Positions 1 through 7,640 of a DNA stretch of 12,223 nucleotides are shown here, in pieces. The DNA comes from Candidatus Omnitrophota bacterium (GTDB lineage: Bacteria; Omnitrophota; JAUWXU01), in contig JAUWXU010000010.1 in assembly GCA_030616145.1 (NCBI GenBank), positions 1 through 12,223 on the forward strand, in the 5' to 3' direction. The translations under genes and the position numbers were made by a program. Numbering within the stretch: position 1 is the stretch's first letter; the number at the start of each line of letters is the position of its first letter. The notes under the pieces were generated by a model. That model did no database searches. It was not told where the DNA came from and saw only the letters and a program-made list of their open reading frames with translations.

Positions 1-983
1 TTAAGATCGGCCAATAGGGCCTCCCGACATTCTAAACGATCCATTCCCTGATAATTACCGGCCTGGGAACTCATTGTCCCATCGGGGTTGATCACCATTA
101 TTCCCTTGAGATGATGGGTTACGGCCAGGGCATAGTCATTAGGGTCATGACAGGGTGTTACCTTAACCGCGCCTGTGCCGAATTCCGAATCAACCGATTT
201 ATCGGCAATAATCTCTAATGTCCTATTAACAACTGGCAGGTTTAATTTTTTGCCGACCAGGTGGCTGTATCTATTATCCCCGGGATTAACCGCCACAGCC
301 GTATCTCCGAGCATGGTTTCCGGGCGCGTAGTGGCCACGGTTATGCCCTGCTGGGGATTATCCTTAAAGGGGTATTTTATATAGTAAAGGTTTCCCGGAA
401 TATCTTGGTACTGGACCTCTTCATCAGAAAGGGCAGTCTGGCACCGGGGACACCAGTTTACTATAAAACTGCCCCGGTAGATCAGACCCTTTTTGTACAG
501 CCGGATAAAGACATCCTGCACGGCCCGGGAAAGTTTATTATCCAGGGTAAAACTTTCTCTTGACCAATCGCAAGAACAACCTAACTTTTTAAGCTGCCTG
601 ACAATAGTATTTCCGTACTCTTTTTTCCAACGCCAGATCTGTTCAATGAACTTTTCTCTTCCCAGGTCTTGACGCTTCAGCCCCTTGCGGGCCAATCGCT
701 GCTCTACTACATTTTGTGTGGCTATGCCGGCGTGGTCTGTTCCGGGCAGCCAGAGGACGGGTATACCCTTCATCCTTTTCCATCTAATCAGGATATCCTG
801 CAAGACATTGTTAAGGGCGTGACCCATATGGAGGGTACCGGTAACATTGGGTGGAGGGATAACTATCGTGTAGGGTTTTTTGCGAGGGTCAATCTTAGGC
901 TGAAAAAAACCTTTCTCTTCCCAGAACTTGTACCATTTATCTTCTATATTTTTCGGGTCGTAAACCTTGGGAATTTCGGCCAT
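1..983 (-). CDS. valS: Valyl-tRNA synthetase, N-terminal part (cut by window edge)
   Basis: Class I aminoacyl-tRNA synthetase that attaches valine to tRNA-Val in the cytoplasm. The minus frame is open from the ATG at 983 to base 1, giving 327 codons, a little over a third of a typical ValRS of about 880 residues. The start reads MAEIPKVYDP. The HIGH-type signature appears as PPPNVTGTLHMGH (residues 43-55), followed by LPGTDHAGIATQ (79-90). The zinc-ribbon-like NWCPRCQTALSDEEV and the editing-domain (CP1) motifs ATTRPETMLGDTAVAVNP and FGTGAVKVTPCHDPNDY follow, and together they distinguish ValRS from IleRS and LeuRS. The KMSKS loop and anticodon-binding domain lie outside the window. The start is 5 bases after the cimA stop, with a GAGAG ribosome site inside the end of cimA, so it is probably co-transcribed and translationally coupled. 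Confidence 0.96.
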   Translation of the reverse strand, partial: MAEIPKVYDPKNIEDKWYKFWEEKGFFQPKIDPRKKPYTIVIPPPNVTGTLHMGHALNNVLQDILIRWKRMKGIPVLWLPGTDHAGIATQNVVEQRLARKGLKRQDLGREKFIEQIWRWKKEYGNTIVRQLKKLGCSCDWSRESFTLDNKLSRAVQDVFIRLYKKGLIYRGSFIVNWCPRCQTALSDEEVQYQDIPGNLYYIKYPFKDNPQQGITVATTRPETMLGDTAVAVNPGDNRYSHLVGKKLNLPVVNRTLEIIADKSVDSEFGTGAVKVTPCHDPNDYALAVTHHLKGIMVINPDGTMSSQAGNYQGMDRLECREALLADL

Positions 984-988
984 GGGTA

Positions 989-2575
989 TTAAGTTTCTCT
1001 CGAATGACGCTTTTCATCCTTCAGCAGTTTGTACTCAACGGAATCCACCAATGCATGCCAGCTGGCCTCAATGATGTTCTCGTGTACCCCTATAGTTGAC
1101 CAACTGTCTTTGGCATCCCGGGACTCAATAAGCACTCTCACTTTAGCAGCGGTTCCTGCTTCGGCATTCAACACCCTCACTTTAAAATCGGAAAGGTGCA
1201 TCTCGGCCAGGGTAGGATAAAATTCACTCAGCGCCTTTCGTAGTGCGGTATCCAGGGCATTGACCGGCCCGTCTCCCCGGGCAACTGCGTGTTCAACAAC
1301 CTTGCCTACTTTAAGCTTTATCGCTGCCTCTGAAACCAGTTTATCATTTTTTCTTTCAATCGTCACTTTGAAACCTTCCAGTTCGAAGAACTTTTTATAT
1401 TTACCCAGGGCCTTGTTCATCAACAATTCAAACGAGGCCTCGGCTGCCTCAAATTGATAACCCCTGTGTTCTAAATCCTGAACGAGTTCGAGTATCTTCT
1501 TGGTCTGGGGGGTCTCCTTTTTGAGGTCCAGCTCTAACTCTTTGGCCTTTATTAAAATATTGCTGCGGCCAGAAAGTTCAGAAATAAGAAATCTCCTTTT
1601 ATTTCCTATCCGGGCGGGATTGATGTGTTCATAACTAACCGGATTCTTCATAACTGCATTAACATGGACCCCGCCTTTATGGGCAAAGGCGCTAATACCG
1701 ACAAACGGCTGATTATTTTGTAAAATATTATTACTTATCTCCGCCACGTATCTGGCAACTTCGGTTAGCTCTGATAATTTTTTCTCAGATATGCAATCCA
1801 GTCCCAATTTTAGTTTCAAATTAGGAATAATCGAACAAAGGTCTGCGTTGCCGCAACGCTCACCATAGCCGTTGATAGTCCCCTGCACCTGCTGACAGCC
1901 GCACTCGCAGGCAACGATACTATTAGCTACGGCCAGGCCGCTGTCATTGTGTGTGTGAATACCCAGCGGGACATTAACTCCTTGCTTCACCTCTTTTATA
2001 ATCTCTGCCAGCCGGGAGGTAAGCATACCGCCATTAGTATCACAAAGGACTATTATGTCGCAACCGGCCTCTTGGGCAGCCTGTAAGGTCTGAATAGCAT
2101 AATCGGGATTGGCCTGATAGCCATCAAAGAAGTGTTCAGCATCATAGATTACTTCCAATCCCTTTTTAGATTTAAGATAACCCACGCTGTCTTTAATCAT
2201 CTCCAGATTTTCTTCCAGAGTTGTGCGAAAAACATCTCTGACATGCAAATCCCAGCTCTTCCCGAATATTGTTATTACCCTAGTCCCGGCCTTGAGGAGT
2301 GCGGTTATATTAGCGTCCTTAAAAGCCCGGGTATGGGCCTTTCTGGTGCTCCCGAAGGCAGCCACTTTACTATTTTTTAAGGCCACTTTTCGAATCTCGA
2401 GAAAAAATTGCATATCTTTTGGGTTAGACCCTGGCCATCCACCTTCAATATAGTGAATACCGATGGAATCCAGTTTTCGGGCAATATTAATTTTGTCCTG
2501 GACAGAAAAGGATATTCCTTCTCCCTGTGCGCCATCTCTTAAGGTAGTATCGTATAGCGTAACCTTAGCCATCAT
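989..2575 (-). CDS. cimA: (R)-citramalate synthase (LeuA-family)
   Basis: Condenses pyruvate with acetyl-CoA to (R)-citramalate, the first step of the threonine-independent route to 2-oxobutyrate and isoleucine. The product is 528 residues, the length I recall for bacterial CimA. An N-terminal TIM barrel carries DTTLRDGAQGEG (residues 9-20), IHTHNDSGLAVAN (206-218), NGYGERCGNADL (235-246) and FAHKGGVHVNAV (297-308), giving the metal-binding Asp and the two His. Residues from about 395 form the LeuA-type allosteric dimer domain. The opening DTTLRDGAQGEG without an R-x-G-x-Q-x-P pattern, and the overall length, favour CimA over isopropylmalate or homocitrate synthase. The start is ambiguous: ATGATG, and the AGAGGTGAT site fits the second ATG at 2572 better. 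It sits 85 bases after ask. Substrate preference is inferred from family resemblance. Confidence 0.9.
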   Translation of the reverse strand: MMAKVTLYDTTLRDGAQGEGISFSVQDKINIARKLDSIGIHYIEGGWPGSNPKDMQFFLEIRKVALKNSKVAAFGSTRKAHTRAFKDANITALLKAGTRVITIFGKSWDLHVRDVFRTTLEENLEMIKDSVGYLKSKKGLEVIYDAEHFFDGYQANPDYAIQTLQAAQEAGCDIIVLCDTNGGMLTSRLAEIIKEVKQGVNVPLGIHTHNDSGLAVANSIVACECGCQQVQGTINGYGERCGNADLCSIIPNLKLKLGLDCISEKKLSELTEVARYVAEISNNILQNNQPFVGISAFAHKGGVHVNAVMKNPVSYEHINPARIGNKRRFLISELSGRSNILIKAKELELDLKKETPQTKKILELVQDLEHRGYQFEAAEASFELLMNKALGKYKKFFELEGFKVTIERKNDKLVSEAAIKLKVGKVVEHAVARGDGPVNALDTALRKALSEFYPTLAEMHLSDFKVRVLNAEAGTAAKVRVLIESRDAKDSWSTIGVHENIIEASWHALVDSVEYKLLKDEKRHSRET

Positions 2576-2660
2576 ATCACCTCTTTCGTATTACGTGATG
2601 CGTATTGCACTTAGATTTTAGGCAATACACAAACGCACAACGAACCCGATCAGCCTATAT

Positions 2661-3164
2661 TTATTTTCTTCCTAATTTGAATCGTTTATGTATCGCCCGA
2701 ATGGCCTTCTCAGTATCTTTTTCCTTTATAATACAAGATATCTTTATCTCAGAAGTAGAAATCATCTCTATGTTGACACCTTTCTGAGCCAAGGCATCAA
2801 ACATTTTGGCGGCTACACCTGAATGACTTCTCATGCCCAGGCCTATCACTGATATCTTTGCTATCTGGCTATCGTAAATAATGCCCCCAGCACCTATCTC
2901 CCGGGAAAGTTTTTTGACTACCTCCAGGGTATTGCGCAAATCTCTTTTCAGGACAGTAAAAGAGACATCGGTACCTTCCACTTTTCTTGAAGAGCTATCC
3001 CGGATCTGCCTGATATTTTGAATAATCATATCAACATTTATGTTAGCCCGGGCAATGGTCCTGAAAACTTTAGCAGCCATACCAGGTCTATCGGGCACGT
3101 TCAGTATCGTAATCTTGGCTTCATCCTTGTTATAGGTAACGCCTTTAACCAGAACATCTTCCAT
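2661..3164 (-). CDS. Probable internal in-frame start: aspartate kinase beta (ACT-only) subunit
   Basis: Met246 of aspartate kinase is preceded by TAAGGAGGT, a full Shine-Dalgarno sequence, 7 bases before the ATG at 3164-3162. Initiation there would give a 167-residue protein starting MEDVLVKGVTYNKDEAK and containing only the two ACT regulatory domains. Known precedent: Bacillus subtilis aspartokinase II and Corynebacterium glutamicum Ask make alpha and beta subunits from in-frame overlapping starts at about this residue, forming alpha2beta2 enzymes. Here the ribosome site and the position match that precedent; production of the beta subunit is inferred. The alternative is that the purine-rich stretch merely encodes Lys-Glu-Val-Lys-Lys. 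Confidence 0.65.
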   Translation of the reverse strand: MEDVLVKGVTYNKDEAKITILNVPDRPGMAAKVFRTIARANINVDMIIQNIRQIRDSSSRKVEGTDVSFTVLKRDLRNTLEVVKKLSREIGAGGIIYDSQIAKISVIGLGMRSHSGVAAKMFDALAQKGVNIEMISTSEIKISCIIKEKDTEKAIRAIHKRFKLGRK

Positions 3165-3899
3165 CTTCTTGACCTCCTTAGAAATCAAAGTCCCTTTTGT
3201 TTTTTTAAAACTTGACCTGATATGAATTGGTATGTTGAACCTTTGGGCAACTACGATTGACCTGGCCTGAATTACCTGGGCACCCAACGAGGCCATCTCC
3301 AGCATTTCGGGATAACTTAGCCACTTCATCTTCCTAGCGTCCGGGACTATTCGCGGGTCGGCAGTATATACCCCTTCAACATCTGTATAAATTTCACAGG
3401 TCTTTGCCTCAAGCGCCGCTGCCAGGGCCACAGCGGTCAAGTCAGATCCGCCCCTGCCCAGAGTGGTTATCTCCTCCGATAGGTCTATTCCCTGAAAACC
3501 GGCCACAATAACAATCTTATTGTGCCGAAGCGCCTCTATTATTTTATTGGTATTTATTCTTTTTATGTGCGCTCTGGTGTGGACGCTGTCGGTAATGATA
3601 CCCACCTGACTGCCTGTAAATGAGACAGCCTGATATCCCAGAGAATGAATTGCCATGGCCAGCAGGGCAACTGATATCTGTTCACCGGTGGAAATCAGCA
3701 TATCTAATTCTCTCTCGGAAGGATGAGGCGAAACCTGCCGTGCCAGTTTCAGCAATTTGTCTGTAGTATCGCCAAGCGCTGAAAGAACTACTACCAGCTG
3801 ATTCCCTGATTTTTTTGTCCTGACCACCCGTTGGGCCACTGCCTTTATTCTGTCCGCGTTAGCTACTGAAGTGCCACCATATTTTTGTACTATCAACAT
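2661..3899 (-). CDS. lysC: Aspartate kinase, alpha (full-length) subunit
   Basis: Phosphorylates L-aspartate with ATP, the committed step to lysine, methionine and threonine. The product is 412 residues, typical of monofunctional LysC/Ask. The catalytic amino-acid-kinase domain (about 1-245) shows KYGGTSVA (6-13), FTGSQVGI (94-101), GRGGSDLTA (148-156) and TDVEGVYTADPR (172-183). Two ACT domains follow, starting near 263 (ITILNVPDRPGMAAKVF) and near 348 (ISVIGLGMRSHSGVAAKMF). These normally bind lysine and/or threonine for feedback inhibition. No homoserine dehydrogenase domain is fused on, since hom is separate. The ATG at 3899 has a GGGAAG site and lies 15 bases after the upstream stop, so it belongs to the operon. 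The gene also contains a strong internal start for the ACT half (see the beta-subunit entry). Confidence 0.96.
   Translation of the reverse strand: MLIVQKYGGTSVANADRIKAVAQRVVRTKKSGNQLVVVLSALGDTTDKLLKLARQVSPHPSERELDMLISTGEQISVALLAMAIHSLGYQAVSFTGSQVGIITDSVHTRAHIKRINTNKIIEALRHNKIVIVAGFQGIDLSEEITTLGRGGSDLTAVALAAALEAKTCEIYTDVEGVYTADPRIVPDARKMKWLSYPEMLEMASLGAQVIQARSIVVAQRFNIPIHIRSSFKKTKGTLISKEVKKMEDVLVKGVTYNKDEAKITILNVPDRPGMAAKVFRTIARANINVDMIIQNIRQIRDSSSRKVEGTDVSFTVLKRDLRNTLEVVKKLSREIGAGGIIYDSQIAKISVIGLGMRSHSGVAAKMFDALAQKGVNIEMISTSEIKISCIIKEKDTEKAIRAIHKRFKLGRK
3172..3180 (-). promoter_or_regulatory. Internal Shine-Dalgarno site for the Ask beta subunit
   Basis: TAAGGAGGT on the minus strand lies inside the aspartate kinase frame, 7 bases upstream of the in-frame ATG at 3164. 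It is one of the best ribosome binding sites in the window and is stronger than the site used for the full-length start at 3899. Confidence 0.65.
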
Positions 3900-3914
3900 T
3901 TCTATCTTCCCTGC

Positions 3915-5120
3915 CTATTTTTTTCGTTGACCAATAAACTCTTCAAGTAATTTATAACCTTCCTTGAAGTTAAATAAGGTTGCCCTTGCCGCCCGTTCGC
4001 TAAATACCTGCGAATTATCAGGAACAATCCCTTCTCCCCAGATGGCAAACGGTGTAGGATCAGCAACATGCTTTTTAAGTTCCACAGGAGTTAAATGGTC
4101 GCCCATGACTAAAACCCGGGCATTCCCTTTATCTTTAACGTCGTTTAGGACGGTGCCTACAACGAGTTTATCAAAGTTTTCTATTGCGGTAATTTTGGCC
4201 CGGATATCACCATTATGTCCTGCCTCGTCCGGCGCCTCTACGTGAACAAATGTAAAATCAACTTGTTTTAAACTTTCAAGGGCATATCTTGCTTTGGCCA
4301 GGTAATCGGTATCATAATAACCGGTTGCTCCCGGCACTTCAATAACTTCTAATCCGATTAAATAACCAATCCCCTTTATCAGATTTACCGCTGAAATTAT
4401 TGAACCATTTATGCCAAATTTTTCTTTAAAACTTGTCAAATTCGGTTTCCTTCCCTGCCCCCAGAGCCAGATCATATTGGCCGGGTTCTCTTTCAAATCC
4501 ACCCTTATCTGGTTAATCTCCTGTGATTCTAAAATCCTTTTTGACTTTTTCATCAAGTCTTTTAATAACTCTGCGCCTTCGCCCCGGGGTAAATTACGCG
4601 ATATTTTTTGACCGGTAATGTCATGGGGTGGAATACATCTGGCGCTCAACGCCTCAAAACCGCGAGGATCTTTCAATACAAGGAGATGACGATAACTTAC
4701 GCCGGGATAAAATTTTGCCTGCTCGCTTCCCAATTCCCTGTTTAAAACCGGGATCAGCTGTTCTGCCTCTTTGGTACTAATGTGTCCGGCGCTATAGTCG
4801 ATCATGGTATCCCGATAGACATTTACGAGATTGCAGCGGAATGCAACTTCATCAGGGTGCAGGTCAATCCCCATATAGGCTGCCTCAAGAGGGCCACGGC
4901 CGGTATAATATTTGGTTGGATCGTAACCTAAGATTGAAAGGTTAGCTACATCGCTGGCCGGAGTCATATTTTTAGGTATAGTTGTTGCTAAACCGGTCTT
5001 ACCATATCGGGCAATAAAATCCATATTCGGTGTTTTTGCCGCCTCTAATGGTGTATAGCCGTTCAGCCTTTCTACGGGATAATCACCCATTCCATCGCCA
5101 AGTAAAACGATATACTTCAT
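3915..5120 (-). CDS. ApgM-like alkaline-phosphatase-superfamily protein, probable homoserine kinase
   Basis: Related to archaeal-type cofactor-independent phosphoglycerate mutase (COG3635). I recall a TIGRFAM subgroup named 'proposed homoserine kinase' for such proteins in threonine operons. The 401 residues keep the superfamily metal and nucleophile set: LLGDGMGD (D9), PASDVANLSILGYDP with Ser56 as the likely nucleophile, EAPDEAGHNGD (D298, H302), GDH (D341, H342) and H351 before ADPTPF. PPHDITG (164-170) and WLWGQG (218-223) are also typical. It lies between thrC and ask, exactly where a homoserine kinase is needed and no GHMP-type ThrB is present. Genuine phosphoglycerate mutase activity is the alternative. 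The start is taken as the ATG at 5120, with AGGA 7 bases upstream; a TTG sits one codon earlier. Family assignment is firm, the kinase role is inferred. Confidence 0.85.
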   Translation of the reverse strand: MKYIVLLGDGMGDYPVERLNGYTPLEAAKTPNMDFIARYGKTGLATTIPKNMTPASDVANLSILGYDPTKYYTGRGPLEAAYMGIDLHPDEVAFRCNLVNVYRDTMIDYSAGHISTKEAEQLIPVLNRELGSEQAKFYPGVSYRHLLVLKDPRGFEALSARCIPPHDITGQKISRNLPRGEGAELLKDLMKKSKRILESQEINQIRVDLKENPANMIWLWGQGRKPNLTSFKEKFGINGSIISAVNLIKGIGYLIGLEVIEVPGATGYYDTDYLAKARYALESLKQVDFTFVHVEAPDEAGHNGDIRAKITAIENFDKLVVGTVLNDVKDKGNARVLVMGDHLTPVELKKHVADPTPFAIWGEGIVPDNSQVFSERAARATLFNFKEGYKLLEEFIGQRKK

Positions 5121-5177
5121 CAATACATCCTTTTTAAAGTCAGGGAGTTAAAGTGTCAGAATAGAAACTATGATGTT

Positions 5178-6233
5178 TCAGTATCCGATTTCTTTCAGTA
5201 CTGCTTTAATTTTCGCGGGTAAAACCACTGGTTCTACAATACTTTTAATAGCACAATCCGGATCTTTGAGGCCGTGCCCGGTCAAGGTGCATACTATTTT
5301 TGTTTCTTGTTTAAAATAATTTCGCTTATTCAATTTTAATATTCCCGCTACCGAGGCCGCAGAGGCCGGCTCGACGAAAACACCCTCTTTGTTCGCCAAT
5401 AGTTTATATGCATCTAAGATTTCATTATCACTTACCATATCAATAAGTCCACCTGATTCATCCCGTGCAAGTTCGGCCTTCTTCCAGCTGGCCGGATTAC
5501 CGATCCTGATAGCAGTAGCTATGGTCTCGGGATTCGGAATTATCTTTCCTCTAACAATAGGGGCAGCGCCCTCGGCTTGAAAGCCAAGCATTGCTGGAAC
5601 ATTTTTTATCTTTCCTTTCTTTTTATATTCAGTGTACCCTTTCCAGTAAGCAGTGATATTACCGGCATTACCCACCGGTATGGCGTGATAATCCGGTGGA
5701 ACATCATCCAGCTGATCGCATATCTCAAAGGCAGCTGTCTTTTGACCCTCAATACGATGAGGATTTATAGAATTAACCAATCGAATGGGAAATTTGCTGG
5801 TAATCTCTTTTACCAGAACAAAGGCATCATCAAAATTGCCTTCAATCGCTATTACCTTTGCTCCGTGAACCAGGGCCTGGGAGAGTTTGCCCAGGGCTAT
5901 AGCCCCTTTGGGAATGAGGACGATCACCTTCATGCTTGCCCGGGCACCATAGGCAGCAGCTGAAGCAGAGGTATTTCCGGTAGAGGCGCACATAATCGCT
6001 GTCTGCTCTTCTTCCAGCGCCTTGGAAACAGCCACTGTCATTCCCCGGTCTTTAAAAGAACTGGTGGGGTTTAGACCTTCGTATTTGAGATAAACCTTTA
6101 TTCCCTTGCCCAATTTCTTGCTCACCGACTGTGCATAGATTAAAGGAGTATTACCCTCATTTAAACTAATAATCGGAGTTTTATCCGTTACCGGCAAAAA
6201 TTCCCTGTATCTATCAATTACTCCTCGCCACAT
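5178..6233 (-). CDS. thrC: Threonine synthase
   Basis: PLP enzyme that converts O-phospho-L-homoserine to threonine and phosphate, the last step of the pathway. It has 351 residues, the short fold-type II form typical of Bacillus and many other bacteria rather than the longer E. coli/yeast form. Visible motifs are LNEGNTPLI (24-32), NPTSSFKDRGM with the Schiff-base Lys61, the phosphate-gripping CASTGNTSAS (82-91), PVGNAGN (186-192), VEPASAAS (287-294) and TGHGLKDPD (318-326). The N-terminus MWRGVIDRYREFLPV is the usual one for this family, supporting the ATG at 6233. It starts 7 bases after the hom stop without a strong ribosome site of its own, which suggests translational coupling. A 54-base gap precedes the homoserine-kinase candidate, whose product would be its substrate. 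Confidence 0.97.
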   Translation of the reverse strand: MWRGVIDRYREFLPVTDKTPIISLNEGNTPLIYAQSVSKKLGKGIKVYLKYEGLNPTSSFKDRGMTVAVSKALEEEQTAIMCASTGNTSASAAAYGARASMKVIVLIPKGAIALGKLSQALVHGAKVIAIEGNFDDAFVLVKEITSKFPIRLVNSINPHRIEGQKTAAFEICDQLDDVPPDYHAIPVGNAGNITAYWKGYTEYKKKGKIKNVPAMLGFQAEGAAPIVRGKIIPNPETIATAIRIGNPASWKKAELARDESGGLIDMVSDNEILDAYKLLANKEGVFVEPASAASVAGILKLNKRNYFKQETKIVCTLTGHGLKDPDCAIKSIVEPVVLPAKIKAVLKEIGY

Positions 6234-6240
6234 AATAAAA

Positions 6241-7536
6241 TTATTTACCCTCTATTATCCTGATTGCTACACTCTTTTCTTTAATTATTGCTAATTTAGC
6301 TATTCTCTGTAGGGCGCTTCGTAGATTTGCCTCCCTTGCATCATGGGTCAACATTACTATTGGGACGCTCTGGCTTACCCCGCGGCCTTTTTGAATCACT
6401 TTAGCAATACTGATTTTATTTTCCCCCAGAATTCCGGAAATCTGCGCCAAAACAGCTGGTCTATCCACAGCCTGGAATCTGATATAATATTTACTCTTGA
6501 TGTCTTCTATTTTTTTAACTATGACCTGTTTCCCTGCCGGAAAGACCTCTCTTGCCTTTGCGGTATTGCTAATAGAACTTGTCGCCAAATCAACCAGGTC
6601 AGCAACAACCGCACTAGCAGTAGGCATCATTCCCGCCCCTGATCCATAAAAAATATTATTTCCTATCAGGTCGCCATTGATACGAACAGCGTTGTAAGCC
6701 CCCCGGACATTGGAAAGCAGATTATCCCCTGAAAGCAGTGTGGGATGCACCCTGACCTCCAGCTTTTTATCGATCAATCTGGCAATTGCCAACAACTTTA
6801 CTGTATAACCAAACTCTCTGGCAAACCTTATGTCTTCCGGGGAAATATCGGTTATACCTTCTGTATAAATATCACTCAATTTCAGATTTTGCCCGAAGGC
6901 TAATCTGCTTAAAATAAGTAACTTATGGGCGGAATCAACTCCTCCTACGTCTAAAGAAGGGTCTGCCTCAGCAAAACCCTTTGCCTGAGCCTCGGTTAAG
7001 GCCTGCTGGAAATTCATATTTTCCTCGGCCATCTTGGTTAGAATGTAATTGGAGGTACCATTAATAATTCCGAAAATAGAATTTATTTTGTTGGCGACTA
7101 ACCCTTCTCTCAGGACCTTTATAATCGGAATACCGGAACAGACGCTGGCCTCAAACAGGAGATTAACGTTATTTTCTTTTGCCACGGATGATATCTCCTG
7201 GCCATATTCGGCCAATAAGGCCTTATTGGCAGTAACAACCTGTTTGCCGTTTTTTAAGGCCTTAATGATATACTGTCTGGCAGGGTTAATTCCGCCAATC
7301 AATTCGATAATGATTTCAATCTGGGGATCAGCAATGACTTGCTCTACATCGGTAGTAAGGATATTTTTATTTACCTTTACCTGCCGGAGAGAAGTAATAT
7401 CCTTATCAGCTATTGCCTTGATGAAAAATTCGCAGTCACAACTTTTCTGCAATAAGGGCCCTTTTTCCTGAAGTATCTTAACAACACCGCTGCCCACAGT
7501 GCCAAAGCCTATCAATCCGATATTAATTTTTTTCAC
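6241..7536 (-). CDS. hom: Homoserine dehydrogenase
   Basis: NAD(P)-dependent reduction of aspartate semialdehyde to homoserine, the branch point to threonine and methionine. It has 431 residues: a Rossmann domain with GLIGFGTVGSG (8-17), then TANKALLAEYG (102-112) with the catalytic Lys105, the homoserine-binding core with GIINGTSNYIL (157-167), and GFAEADPSLDVGGVDSAHK (187-205) with the acidic and Lys residues of the active site. A C-terminal ACT domain (about 350-425) contains YIRFQAVDRPAVLAQISGIL, a feature of the threonine-regulated Hom type. The start codon is GTG at 7536, with AAGAGGT about 9 bases upstream. It is the first gene of the hom-thrC-kinase-ask-cimA-valS series; the leader upstream holds a tandem repeat but no convincing sigma70 promoter. 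Confidence 0.96.
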   Translation of the reverse strand: MKKINIGLIGFGTVGSGVVKILQEKGPLLQKSCDCEFFIKAIADKDITSLRQVKVNKNILTTDVEQVIADPQIEIIIELIGGINPARQYIIKALKNGKQVVTANKALLAEYGQEISSVAKENNVNLLFEASVCSGIPIIKVLREGLVANKINSIFGIINGTSNYILTKMAEENMNFQQALTEAQAKGFAEADPSLDVGGVDSAHKLLILSRLAFGQNLKLSDIYTEGITDISPEDIRFAREFGYTVKLLAIARLIDKKLEVRVHPTLLSGDNLLSNVRGAYNAVRINGDLIGNNIFYGSGAGMMPTASAVVADLVDLATSSISNTAKAREVFPAGKQVIVKKIEDIKSKYYIRFQAVDRPAVLAQISGILGENKISIAKVIQKGRGVSQSVPIVMLTHDAREANLRSALQRIAKLAIIKEKSVAIRIIEGK

Positions 7537-7553
7537 GACCTATTTACCTCTTG

Positions 7554-7607
7554 TTATCCCTAGAGTCTCATCGGGTTATTTTATCTCTAGATTCTTATCG
7601 GGCCATT
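7554..7607. repeat. Two-copy 27-base tandem repeat in the hom leader
   Basis: Bases 7554-7580 and 7581-7607 are head-to-tail copies that match at 22 of 27 positions. The shared core on the plus strand is CTAGA-n-TCT-n-ATCGGG. They end about 18 bases before the hom start codon, overlapping the region where a transcript leader or an operator would sit. The function is unknown: two protein-binding half sites, a leader RNA element, or a simple duplication are all possible. Confidence 0.7.
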
Positions 7608-7622
7608 TCGAACGGGATTTAA

Positions 7623-7634
7623 TTCATGCATGAA
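7623..7634. repeat. 12-base perfect palindrome TTCATGCATGAA
   Basis: A perfect two-fold symmetric sequence in the gap between tRNA-Pro and hom, 16 bases beyond the tandem repeat. It could be an operator for a dimeric regulator or a chance palindrome; nothing else in the window repeats it that I can see. Confidence 0.45.
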
Positions 7635-7640
7635 CTTACC

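Noticed and set aside
5124..5177. Short repeat TTAAAGT...CAG in the gap between thrC and the kinase candidate
   Set aside because: Only about 7-10 bases are shared and the gap is otherwise plain; this is expected by chance in AT-rich sequence.
7049..7471. 140-codon plus-strand open frame opposite hom, and the similar plus-strand frames opposite other genes
   Set aside because: They lie wholly inside well-supported minus-strand genes, lack ribosome sites, and have no recognisable domains; they are shadows of the coding strand.
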